DNA from: Phormidesmis priestleyi | GTDB taxonomy: Bacteria; Cyanobacteriota; Cyanobacteriia; Phormidesmidales; Phormidesmidaceae | Reading direction: 5' to 3' | Assembly: GCA_003242115.1 (NCBI GenBank) | Contig: QBMP01000005.1 | Location: 18,899 to 48,907, forward strand | Length of the DNA: 30,009 bases | Shown: positions 7,249 through 14,746 of the stretch, piece by piece | How the letters are laid out: every line of letters begins with the position of its first letter | How positions within the stretch are numbered: the first letter of the stretch is position 1 | Notes under the pieces: generated by a model | What the model was told of the DNA's origin: nothing | Database searches by the model: none | Seen by the model: only the letters and a program-made list of their open reading frames with translations | Program-made: the position numbers and the translations under genes

Positions 7249-8658
7249 TTATTCCATCCATTCGGTATGGAAGAATCCTTCCTTATCCGTCCGCTCGTAG
7301 GTATGCGCACCGAAGTAATCGCGCTGAGCCTGAGTCAGGTTTTGCGGCAATCGAATGCGACGATAGCTATCAAAGTAGTCTAGCGATGCGCTAAATGCCG
7401 GTACCGGGATGCCTACTTTCGCGGCAGTCGCAATCACTTCTCGCCAAGCGCTTTGTCTATCCAAAATCGTCTGCTTAAATTCAGGCGCTAATAGCAGATT
7501 AGGCAGCTTAGGATTTTGGTCATAGGCGGCTTTGATCTTGTTCAAAAAGGCCGCGCGAATAATACACCCCCCCTTCCAAATCCGGGCCATTTCTCCCAAA
7601 TCAAGCTCGTAACCATTCAGCGCCGACGCCTTGCTCAACAGATCCATGCCCTGCGCATAAGAACAAATCTTTGAGCAGTAAAGCGCATCGCGAATTTTGT
7701 TGACAAACTCTTTTTTGTCGCCGTCAAAGCTAGCGGTTGGGCCCGTGAGCTGCTTGGCCGCGATCTCTCTTTCTTCTTTAATGGCCGACATTATTCGCGC
7801 ATTCACTGCCGCAGTAATGGTCGGAATGCTGACGCCCACTTCCAGGGCGCTCATCACCGTCCAGCGTCCGGTGCCTTTTTGTCCGGCTTTATCGACGATT
7901 AGCTCAACGAGCGGCTTGCCGGTTTCATCGTCAGTTTTGGTGAAAATATCGGCTGTGATCTCAATTAAAAATGAATCTAACTCTTCAGTTTTGTTCCAAG
8001 CCGCAAAAGTCTCGTGCAGATCTTCTTGAGTCATGCCCAATACATTTTTCAGCAGATCGTAGGCTTCAGCAATCAGCTGCATATCGCCGTACTCAATGCC
8101 GTTGTGCACCATTTTAACAAAATGCCCTGATCCCCCTTTGCCAATGTAGGTAACACAGGGGCCGTCGTCTACTTGAGCGGCAATTTTGGTGACAATCGGC
8201 TCAATGGCATCGTAGGCGGCTTTGCTGCCACCGGGCATGAGGCTAGGGCCATTGAGCGCGCCTTCTTCACCGCCACTGACGCCCATGCCAATGAAATTAA
8301 AGCCAGCGGCTTCAAGATCTTTGACTCGGCGCTCGGTATCGTCATAGAGCGAGTTGCCGCCATCAATAATCATGTCATCCGGATCGAGCAACGGCTTGAG
8401 CTGCCCAATCACGGCATCTACTGGCTTACCGGCTTGCACCATGATCAAAATTCGTCGAGGCCGCTCTAAGGCATTGACAAACTCTTCTAAAGAGTAGGTT
8501 GCCACGACGTTTTTACCTTGGGCTCGTTTTTTTATAAAGGCGTCGGTTTTCTCGCGGGATCGGTTGTACACCGCGATGGGGAAGCCGTTGCGCTCGATGT
8601 TGAGGGCAATGTTTTCGCCCATGACCGCCAGACCAATTACACCAAAACTCTGTGTCAT
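7249..8658 (-). CDS. gnd: 6-phosphogluconate dehydrogenase, decarboxylating
   Basis: The 469-aa protein has the family's usual length. It opens with the NADP-binding fingerprint GLAVMGENIALN (residues 9-20) and carries the signature GVSGGEEGALNGPSLMPGG (126-144). The catalytic block GKGGSGHFVKMVHNGIEYGD contains K182, N186 and E189. It converts 6-phosphogluconate to ribulose 5-phosphate with CO2 release and NADPH formation, the oxidative pentose phosphate step that supplies cyanobacteria with reductant in the dark. A good GGAGAG ribosome site lies about 6 nt before the ATG. The gene is monocistronic by context. Confidence 0.98.
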   Translation of the reverse strand: MTQSFGVIGLAVMGENIALNIERNGFPIAVYNRSREKTDAFIKKRAQGKNVVATYSLEEFVNALERPRRILIMVQAGKPVDAVIGQLKPLLDPDDMIIDGGNSLYDDTERRVKDLEAAGFNFIGMGVSGGEEGALNGPSLMPGGSKAAYDAIEPIVTKIAAQVDDGPCVTYIGKGGSGHFVKMVHNGIEYGDMQLIAEAYDLLKNVLGMTQEDLHETFAAWNKTEELDSFLIEITADIFTKTDDETGKPLVELIVDKAGQKGTGRWTVMSALEVGVSIPTITAAVNARIMSAIKEEREIAAKQLTGPTASFDGDKKEFVNKIRDALYCSKICSYAQGMDLLSKASALNGYELDLGEMARIWKGGCIIRAAFLNKIKAAYDQNPKLPNLLLAPEFKQTILDRQSAWREVIATAAKVGIPVPAFSASLDYFDSYRRIRLPQNLTQAQRDYFGAHTYERTDKEGFFHTEWME

Positions 8659-8917
8659 ACACTCTCCATTAATTAGTCTTTTTCGTTGCTATTCGTTGCT
8701 ATTTGAGGTCGCTGCTGCATTCAGCCGAACTATAAACCTTAAACATCAAAGTTTCAAATCATCTTCAAATCATTAGAAGCTGATATGACTTTAAACAACG
8801 CGGCGAGTTTTGCACATTAAGGAGAGAGGAAGTTTTTGTTAATGATGCCTACGTGCTGATTTTGTGCTGATTTTTGATCTCATGTGTGGTCTGACGTTTG
8901 GCAGCAGCCATCACGCC
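8659..8917. other. gnd upstream region with two short tandem repeats
   Basis: The gap holds the gnd leader. TTCGTTGCTA is repeated head to tail at 8682-8691 and 8692-8701. TTCAAATCAT(C) is repeated at 8753-8763 and 8764-8773. No clear promoter hexamers or terminator for the minus-strand side are evident. Confidence 0.55.
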
Positions 8918-10774
8918 TTAGGGGCTACCTTGTGGATAGGTGGCTTGGTTTGGAAAAATCCGCTGGAGGGCGGCTTGGCGTTCGGCCACAGTACCTTCTG
9001 TGCTCAAGTTCCAGAGGGTTTCGTAAAAGAAGAAGGCGACGCCTGAGAAGTTGCGATCGCGCACCGCTTCTACCTGCTCAACAATTTGACGCATGGGCAC
9101 CGAGCGGCCTCGCAAGCCGCTCAAAATCCCGATACTGGTGGGGATATGCGCCTTGGCAAAAAGCGTCGCATCTTGGCCCATTTCCCACACAAACCGGCCC
9201 AAATCATTGCGATAGAGCTGAATGATAAGCTCTTCGACGTAGCCTTTTTTCAGCCAAGAGTCCCAGTCTTGCAGGTAGTACTCATAAGCGAAGCTCTGTG
9301 GGTTAGGAGATACTGACATAACCGCTTGGGAACGCTGGCTTTTGAGGGTTCTAAACACCTCACCCATGAAGCCAGTAATTTTGTCGGCCCGCCAGCGCGT
9401 CCATTCAGCGTCTTTTTCATCCGCTGGCGGCGGATTGCCGTCATGCTCTTTTTGATAGAGCGCTACGGTGTAAGGATCATAGCCGTAGGCAACCGGTAAA
9501 CCCATGTGATCATCTACTTGGAAACCGTCAATGTTGTAGTTTGCCGACAGTTCGGCGACTAGCTCCTTAATAAATCTTTGAACTTCGGGGTGAAAGGGAT
9601 TGAGCCACACCCGCTGATGGTCGCCTTCGGCAGTGGTGAGCGTGCCGTCGATTTTTTGCGTGAGCCAGTCCGGGTGGCGCGCCGCGAGGGCAGAATCATC
9701 TGGGGCCATGAAGCCAAATTCAAACCAGGGGATCACTTTGAGATTGCGGCTGTGGGCAATTTCAATTAATTCTTTGAGCATGTCGCGATCGCCTTGAGCC
9801 GCTTCGAGCCGGGTTTGCCGCCCAATTTGGTCTAAGTCTGGATAAAGCCCTTGCTTAAATCCAGTCGTGCGCTCTGCCACAGCGCTTGGGTAGAGAGTAT
9901 AGCCCCAGTTCCAGACGGTAGGATAGACCGTATTGAAGTTTAAATCGGCTAAGCGGTTGAGGGCGGGTTCGAGCTTGGCTCTGGAAAACAGGACATCGCT
10001 GTCGATGTTGGTCATCCAAACGCCGCGCAGTTCGCGGGTGGGCGCGGCGATCGCTGCCACCGGATTAAAGGCCACAACTTGACTGACTGGCACAGTCGCT
10101 ACCGTCCGCGCGTTTGAACTAGCTCTACACAAAAAAGCCGATCCATCCGCAAGAGTAGTATTTCGCCGAGGCCGAAGCTGACGCATGGGGCCTGTCGGAG
10201 CAGCCCCTGGCTCATCGACAAGGTAGCCTGCTGCTAGCGCTGCGGCTACCCCCTCGCGGACTGTCGCCGGAATCAGTAGCGCATCGCGAAAACTCGCACT
10301 CAGCGACCGAGTGGCATCGGCCTGATAGGGCGTCGCCGAGCCTGATGTCAAAATTGCCAGCGCTTGCGCCCTACCCAGCAACTGCTCAGGTTGGCTGTCA
10401 GTTCCTAATGCTGCCATTAGCAGCGCCTCAGCTTCATTAGCCGCAGTATCAAAGCTCAAGCCTAAGTATTCATTAGCCGCCGCAAAGGTGCCCGGAAAGG
10501 CTTTGAGCACTGCCTTTGCATAAGCTGACTGCGTAAATGGACTGTTCGGATAGCTGCGATCCATTTGGTCAGGGGCCAGCACACCCTGGGAAATCAGCGA
10601 CTGCACGCAAGGCTCTGCCCAATGCCCTGCCCAATAGCGAGAAGTTACCGGCGGTAGCACCTGAGCAACTGCTTGAGCGGCATTAAATCCAAACGAACCA
10701 AAACTACCGATGATCACTGAACTCAAAATGCTGGCTAAAAATGCCAGCACGAACCGCCGCCGCCGTTGACTCAT
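8918..10774 (-). CDS. Exported GHL10 (COG1649) glycoside hydrolase-like protein with SLH-like N-terminus
   Basis: The 618-aa protein starts with a basic stretch (SQRRRRF) and a hydrophobic core ending near AQAVAQ, a typical Sec signal peptide with cleavage around residue 35. Residues about 45-218 resemble S-layer homology repeats (WAEPCVQSLISQGVLAPDQ; LLGRAQALAIL). The GHL10/DUF187 barrel begins near 247 with ELRGVWMTNIDSDVLF and includes KVIPWFEFGF and YNIDGFQVDDHMG. Relatives are thought to cleave glycans at the cell surface; SLH modules usually anchor to the wall or outer layer. The gene lies 21 bp downstream of the yciH-like gene on the same strand, suggesting co-transcription. Its best AGGAG is 14 nt from the ATG, which is rather far. 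Confidence 0.88.
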   Translation of the reverse strand: MSQRRRRFVLAFLASILSSVIIGSFGSFGFNAAQAVAQVLPPVTSRYWAGHWAEPCVQSLISQGVLAPDQMDRSYPNSPFTQSAYAKAVLKAFPGTFAAANEYLGLSFDTAANEAEALLMAALGTDSQPEQLLGRAQALAILTSGSATPYQADATRSLSASFRDALLIPATVREGVAAALAAGYLVDEPGAAPTGPMRQLRPRRNTTLADGSAFLCRASSNARTVATVPVSQVVAFNPVAAIAAPTRELRGVWMTNIDSDVLFSRAKLEPALNRLADLNFNTVYPTVWNWGYTLYPSAVAERTTGFKQGLYPDLDQIGRQTRLEAAQGDRDMLKELIEIAHSRNLKVIPWFEFGFMAPDDSALAARHPDWLTQKIDGTLTTAEGDHQRVWLNPFHPEVQRFIKELVAELSANYNIDGFQVDDHMGLPVAYGYDPYTVALYQKEHDGNPPPADEKDAEWTRWRADKITGFMGEVFRTLKSQRSQAVMSVSPNPQSFAYEYYLQDWDSWLKKGYVEELIIQLYRNDLGRFVWEMGQDATLFAKAHIPTSIGILSGLRGRSVPMRQIVEQVEAVRDRNFSGVAFFFYETLWNLSTEGTVAERQAALQRIFPNQATYPQGSP

Positions 10775-10795
10775 TGCTTAACTACTAACTCCTGC

Positions 10796-11200
10796 TTAAT
10801 GTTGACCGCTGATTTTGGCTTGATAGCCTTTTTGTATCAGCACGGCGACCACTTTGGGCGCGTGCTCTCCCTGAACTTCAATTGTGTTGTCTTTGACCGT
10901 ACCACCCGAACCACACTGAGCTTTGAGGGTTTTGGCCAGTGCCTCAAGTGTCTCGATTTTGTGGGTGAAGCCGCTGATAACGGTGACGCTTTTACCTTTG
11001 CGGCCTTTGCGAGAAATTTGCACCGTCAGCTTTTGTTGAGCTGGTGGCAGATCTGGCATAGCCCGTTCGGTAGCCGCAGGGTTTAGCGCTGACTTAAATT
11101 CTGAGTAGACTACTCGATCAGTCACCGGATTGTGACTGGAGGTTGATTTGGTTTTTGCTGGGGAGCGATCGCCCTTAAATTTGCCATCTGATTTTGCCAT
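10796..11200 (-). CDS. YciH/SUI1-family translation initiation factor-like protein
   Basis: The 134-aa protein has a charged, disordered N-terminus (1-55). The SUI1/eIF1-like domain (about 57-130) contains VQISRKGRKGKSVTVISGF, LAKTLKAQCGSGGTVKDNTIEVQG and VAVLIQKGYQAK. This is the standard bacterial YciH form, which is thought to bind the small ribosomal subunit and influence start-site fidelity. The C-terminal GSGGTVK motif is characteristic. The gene is first in a likely two-gene unit with the GHL10 hydrolase and diverges from the rhomboid gene across 214 bp. Confidence 0.92.
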   Translation of the reverse strand: MAKSDGKFKGDRSPAKTKSTSSHNPVTDRVVYSEFKSALNPAATERAMPDLPPAQQKLTVQISRKGRKGKSVTVISGFTHKIETLEALAKTLKAQCGSGGTVKDNTIEVQGEHAPKVVAVLIQKGYQAKISGQH

Positions 11201-11414
11201 CTGCTGTCATATGAGCCGCAATTGGCCCTAAAATTGCATCGCAGCCATCTTACTGCCTCATTGCGTTCAAATCTATTGCTGGCAAGTATCCCTGCAACCA
11301 GCCCTAAAAACAGCCAAGAGGCCCAATGCCTCCTCACAATGCCTACCTTCAGAGAGACAGCTACTAGCGGCCTGATAGGGTAGCTTCACTGAGATATATC
11401 TGGAGATAACCGCT

Positions 11415-12155
11415 GTGGTTCCTATTCGTGATGACAATCCCATCAGCATTACGCCCTACGTTACCTATGGGTTAGTCGCACTTAACGTGCTGGTGTTTTT
11501 GTACGAAATGACGCTGAGCCCACCGAATTTAGAAACCCTTTTCAACACGTTCGCGGTCGTGCCGAGTGAGCTTAGCACTAGCTTTCGCACGGGTTTTAGC
11601 TTTCCTCATGTGACCGAGTGGGGAACGCTAATTAGCGCTGAGTTTTTACATGCGGGGTTTTTACATGTGGGGGGCAATATGCTCTACCTGTGGATTTTTG
11701 GCAATAACGTTGAAGATCAGCTCGGCCACCTGAAGTTTTTTGTGTTTTACATCGCCTGCGGTGTGCTGGCCTCGCTGTGTCAGTGGTACGTAGCGCCTGA
11801 TTCAATGGTGCCTTCATTGGGCGCAAGTGGCGCTATAGCAGGCGTGATGGGCGCATACATCTTCCGCTTTCCTAAAGTGCGAGTGCTCACCTTTATTCCG
11901 CTCTTTTTCATCTCTTTTCGGATTCCGGCGCTGCTGTTTTTGGGCTTTTGGTTTGTTGAGCAGGCGTTTTATGGCATTGCGAGTTTAGGGGTTTCTGCGG
12001 ATGTCGGCATGAATGGCGGGGTGGCCTATTGGGCGCATGCGGGTGGCTTTGTATTTGGCGCACTGCTGGGCTACTGGCTGGGTTTGTTTGATAAGGCGGA
12101 TGAGGCGATCATAGAAGAGGCGATCGCAGATGAGGCGAAGGAAACTAGCTACTGA
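11415..12155 (+). CDS. Rhomboid family intramembrane serine protease
   Basis: The 246-aa protein has about six to seven hydrophobic segments. The catalytic dyad is visible: S138 in SLGASGAIAG and H208 in YWAHAGGF. The upstream HVGGNMLYLWIFGNNVED block contains the oxyanion-region Asn (N88). These are diagnostic for rhomboids that cleave transmembrane substrates. The start is GTG at 11415; GGAG at 11402-11405 and the typical MVPIRDDNPI opening support it. The C-terminal tail is acidic. No obvious substrate gene is next to it. Confidence 0.95.
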   Translation: MVPIRDDNPISITPYVTYGLVALNVLVFLYEMTLSPPNLETLFNTFAVVPSELSTSFRTGFSFPHVTEWGTLISAEFLHAGFLHVGGNMLYLWIFGNNVEDQLGHLKFFVFYIACGVLASLCQWYVAPDSMVPSLGASGAIAGVMGAYIFRFPKVRVLTFIPLFFISFRIPALLFLGFWFVEQAFYGIASLGVSADVGMNGGVAYWAHAGGFVFGALLGYWLGLFDKADEAIIEEAIADEAKETSY

Positions 12156-12180
12156 GAAGCGCTATTGAGGCTGTGCCAAA

Positions 12181-12238
12181 TGAAAATAAGTGAGTTGAAA
12201 ATAAGTGAGCTGACCTGCATAATGCAAAAGCTCACTTG
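12181..12238 (+). repeat. 15-bp tandem repeat and hairpin after the rhomboid gene
   Basis: TGAAAATAAGTGAG(T/C) occurs twice head to tail (12181-12195 and 12196-12210). The second copy's AAGTGAGCT then pairs with AGCTCACTT (9 bp) near 12229-12237. The hairpin may terminate the rhomboid transcript, though no T-tract follows. Confidence 0.5.
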
Positions 12239-12280
12239 ACAGCGCTGCTGCACCGCTAACCCTTTCTTCTCGATTATTTT

Positions 12281-12347
12281 TTAACTTAGGCTTCTTAACT
12301 TAGGCTTCTTAACTTAGGCTTCTTAACTTAGGCTTCTTAACTTTAGG
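12281..12347 (+). repeat. 14-bp tandem repeat, four full copies plus a partial one
   Basis: TTAACTTAGGCTTC is repeated perfectly at 12281-12294, 12295-12308, 12309-12322 and 12323-12336. A diverged partial copy (12337-12347) supplies the AGGA that acts as the likely ribosome site of the sulfotransferase at 12355. The array is therefore in, or just before, that gene's 5' leader. Confidence 0.9.
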
Positions 12348-12354
12348 ACTGACG

Positions 12355-13287
12355 ATGACTCTTCCCAATTTTTTGATTTTTGGTGTTCAAAAAGCGGGAA
12401 CGACTTCCGTTTATACCTATTTATCTCAGCAGCCTCAAGTGTATATGAGCCCAGTGAAAGAGCCCGGGTTTATGGGGTGCGAAACCTCAAAGATGTCGGC
12501 AGCGGCAGCGGCTAAAGCTGTGCCCCAATTTACGCCGGGGGGACGAAAGCGAATTTTGACCCTTGCTGACTACGAATCGCTGTTTGACGGAGTAAGCGGC
12601 GAAGTTGCGATCGGCGAAATTTCGCCTAATTCCCTGTTTTGCTATCCAGACGCTGTGGCAGATATCAAGACATATGTGCCGGATGCTAAGCTCATAGCGA
12701 TTTTACGAAATCCGGTTGAGCGGGCCTATTCAGACTATTTGATGAATGTGCGCGAGATTAGAGGAAACCTGAAGCCGCTAGGGGAGCAGGTGAAAACCAG
12801 TGCGACCACTTCACACACACTGTTAAAAGGGCTGTACTACGAAGGGATAAAGCATTTTTTAACCTCTTTTGAACCCAATCAAGTCAAGATATTTTTGTAT
12901 GACGACTTGTGCCGAGATTCTTCTGGGCTGATGAGAGAACTATATGACTTTATTGGGGTCGATAATGGTTTTGAGCCGGATACTGCCCAGCGATCGCAAA
13001 CCGCTCAAGTCCCTAAAAATCAGTCAATCAATCAGCTTTTGCGCACAGATAATCCGCTGCGCACCGCCGCTGCCAATCTGCTCAGAACGGTCGTCAGTGA
13101 GCAGCAGCGGCAAAAGCTACGGTCATATTTAATCAAGGCGAATTCGGCTGGCAAAGGAAAAATGCCGCTTTTAGAAGAAGATCGCCGACTGCTAGAAGAT
13201 TATTACCGAGAAGACATTTTGCGCTTGCAAGATCTGCTCAAGTGGGATTTATCTTCGTGGCTACAGATCAGATCAGCCGCTGCTTAG
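12355..13287 (+). CDS. PAPS-dependent sulfotransferase family protein
   Basis: The 310-aa protein shows the 5'-phosphosulfate-binding loop FGVQKAGTTSVYTYL near residues 9-23 (K13, T16, T17). It also has the 3'-phosphate-binding block ILRNPVERAYSDYLMNVR at about 116-133 (R118, S126). Both are hallmarks of sulfotransferases that move sulfate from PAPS to a sugar or other hydroxyl or amine acceptor. There is no signal peptide, so it acts in the cytosol. The acceptor is unknown; exopolysaccharide or glycolipid are common in such bacteria. The 5' leader is a tandem repeat array. The 3' end overlaps a convergent 54-aa gene by 4 bp. Confidence 0.9.
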   Translation: MTLPNFLIFGVQKAGTTSVYTYLSQQPQVYMSPVKEPGFMGCETSKMSAAAAAKAVPQFTPGGRKRILTLADYESLFDGVSGEVAIGEISPNSLFCYPDAVADIKTYVPDAKLIAILRNPVERAYSDYLMNVREIRGNLKPLGEQVKTSATTSHTLLKGLYYEGIKHFLTSFEPNQVKIFLYDDLCRDSSGLMRELYDFIGVDNGFEPDTAQRSQTAQVPKNQSINQLLRTDNPLRTAAANLLRTVVSEQQRQKLRSYLIKANSAGKGKMPLLEEDRRLLEDYYREDILRLQDLLKWDLSSWLQIRSAAA

Positions 13288-13448
13288 CTAAGGCCGCAAA
13301 GACTGCCCCAAAAACTGCCCAGTAAACTCACGGGTGCGGGAATCATTTCACCGCGAAAATCTAGCAGTTGGACTAGCAGCAGGTAAGCTATGGCTAGCAG
13401 GACAGAAATGCCGCCGGTAACAATGGCTACAATTTTTGAGCGATCCAT
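13284..13448 (-). CDS. Conserved-looking 54-aa small membrane protein
   Basis: ATG at 13446-13448 to TAA at 13284-13286 encodes 54 residues. A short charged start (MDRSK) is followed by a strong hydrophobic segment (about 6-29, ending AYLLLVQLLD), then FRGEMIPAPV and a second weakly hydrophobic stretch. A GAGGAG motif lies about 12 nt upstream. The regular composition and the charged-hydrophobic-FRGEM layout look like a genuine single-pass cyanobacterial small protein. I recall similar short cyanobacterial hypotheticals but cannot name one. It overlaps the sulfotransferase stop tail to tail by 4 bp. Confidence 0.7.
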   Translation of the reverse strand: MDRSKIVAIVTGGISVLLAIAYLLLVQLLDFRGEMIPAPVSLLGSFWGSLCGLS

Positions 13449-13605
13449 TGGCTTGTCGGGCTCCTCAGTGGGTTTGTCAGGTGGGTTCGTCAGACGGGTT
13501 GGTAAGTGCTGTCCTAACTATTGTTTGGGCGGCGATCGCTAGTCTAGTATTTTTGCGGTAGCAATATTGGGCGCTAGCCTGTATTTCTCTAAGGAAGATA
13601 GCCCT

Positions 13606-13638
13606 ATGCTGATTAATAATAGCGTCACCCCTTTATGA
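13606..13638 (+). CDS. 10-codon leader ORF overlapping the ABC ATPase start (ATGA)
   Basis: ATG 13606 encodes MLINNSVTPL and stops at TGA 13636-13638. This overlaps the ATG of the next gene (13635-13637) in the classic ATGA arrangement. The leader has a good AAGGA at 13591-13595. The ABC gene's own ATG follows CACCCCTTT, with no Shine-Dalgarno. Translational coupling through the leader is therefore a reasonable reading; a chance mini-ORF cannot be excluded. Confidence 0.45.
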   Translation: MLINNSVTPL

Positions 13639-14720
13639 ACGTGGTTTCTTCTCGCCCTTCTCGCTCTACTCATTTGAATGGTTCTGCGGCCATAGCTCAC
13701 CCGCCAGCTCACCCGCCTACCATCATCGAAACGACCGATCTGCGCAAGGTCTATCGCACTGGATTTTGGCTGAAAGCCGCGCCACCTTCGCTTAAGCAGT
13801 GCTCTTTAGAAATTTACAAAGGCGAAACCTTTGGCCTATTAGGCCCAAACGGTGCGGGTAAAACCACTTTGCTCAAGCTACTGCTCGGCATTATTCGCCC
13901 CACTGCCGGATCGGCGACGCTGATGGGTGAACCAGCGGGCAATAATGAAACCAAAGCGCGCATTGGCTATCTGCCTGAGAATCCTTATTTTTACGATTAT
14001 TTAACGGGCTGGGAATTTTTGAGCTATACCGCAGGGCGCTTTGGCATTCGTGGCGAGGCAAAAAAACGACGGATTGCGCAGCTATTAGATCTCGTACAGC
14101 TAGATCGGCAGTCGGCAACGAAAAAGCAAATGCGCCGTTATTCTAAGGGAATGTTGCAGCGGGTAGGGATGGCTCAGGCGCTGATTAACGATCCTGAGAT
14201 TGTGTTTTTAGACGAGCCGATGTCGGGGCTTGATCCGACTGGGCGCTATCAGGTGCGCGAGATTATTTTGTCGCTCAAAGCGCAGGGCAAGACGCTGTTT
14301 TTCAATAGCCATGTGCTGTCGGATGTAGAGATGATCTGCGATCGCATTGCCATTCTCGATCAGGGTGAAATTATCTGCCTGGGCGAAATCAAACAGCTCT
14401 TGGGCCAGCCGGATCACTACATTGTCAGAGGTCACGGCGGCAGTCTCGACATTTTAGACCGATGGCTGCAAGATATCACCTTTAACGCTGGCTATTGGCA
14501 AGGTATTCTCTACGAAAATCCGTTTGAATTTATGGCGACGGCAAGGCTAATGAATGCCCATATTGCTAAGCTAGAAGTGGCCAAGCCCACGCTAGAAGAG
14601 TTCTTTATCGCGCAAATTGGGCAGCGACGAGCAGCGGCTGAGCAAGCGGCGGCAGAACGAGCGCAGGCTAAAAAATCGACTCAGAAGAAGCGATCGCTTG
14701 GCAAACTCAGCCCTCAATAA
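13635..14720 (+). CDS. ABC transporter ATP-binding protein (ABC-2 exporter type, orphan)
   Basis: The 361-aa protein has a 30-residue Pro/Ser-rich leader and then a complete nucleotide-binding domain. Walker A is GPNGAGKTT (70-78), the signature is YSKGMLQ (169-175), Walker B is IVFLDEP (189-195) and the H-loop His is H226 in NSHVLSD. The SKGMLQRVG signature and the long C-terminal extension fit ATPases paired with ABC-2 type permeases for export of lipids, polysaccharides or drugs. No permease gene adjoins it, so its partner is elsewhere. The C-terminal 40 residues are Ala/Lys/Arg-rich. It lacks its own ribosome site and may be coupled to the short leader ORF. Confidence 0.92.
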   Translation: MNVVSSRPSRSTHLNGSAAIAHPPAHPPTIIETTDLRKVYRTGFWLKAAPPSLKQCSLEIYKGETFGLLGPNGAGKTTLLKLLLGIIRPTAGSATLMGEPAGNNETKARIGYLPENPYFYDYLTGWEFLSYTAGRFGIRGEAKKRRIAQLLDLVQLDRQSATKKQMRRYSKGMLQRVGMAQALINDPEIVFLDEPMSGLDPTGRYQVREIILSLKAQGKTLFFNSHVLSDVEMICDRIAILDQGEIICLGEIKQLLGQPDHYIVRGHGGSLDILDRWLQDITFNAGYWQGILYENPFEFMATARLMNAHIAKLEVAKPTLEEFFIAQIGQRRAAAEQAAAERAQAKKSTQKKRSLGKLSPQ

Positions 14721-14746
14721 AAACCACACAACTAATCACCGCACAA

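Noticed and set aside
11122..11337. 71-aa minus-strand frame overlapping the yciH start
   Set aside because: It overlaps the YciH gene in another frame and has no conserved features.
11328..11345. CTCCTCAC-like stretch reminiscent of the Yfr1 small RNA core
   Set aside because: It lacks the full ACTCCTCACAC core and flanking hairpins.
12281..12347. CRISPR-like array reading of the 14-bp repeats
   Set aside because: Units are directly adjacent with no spacers and are far too short.
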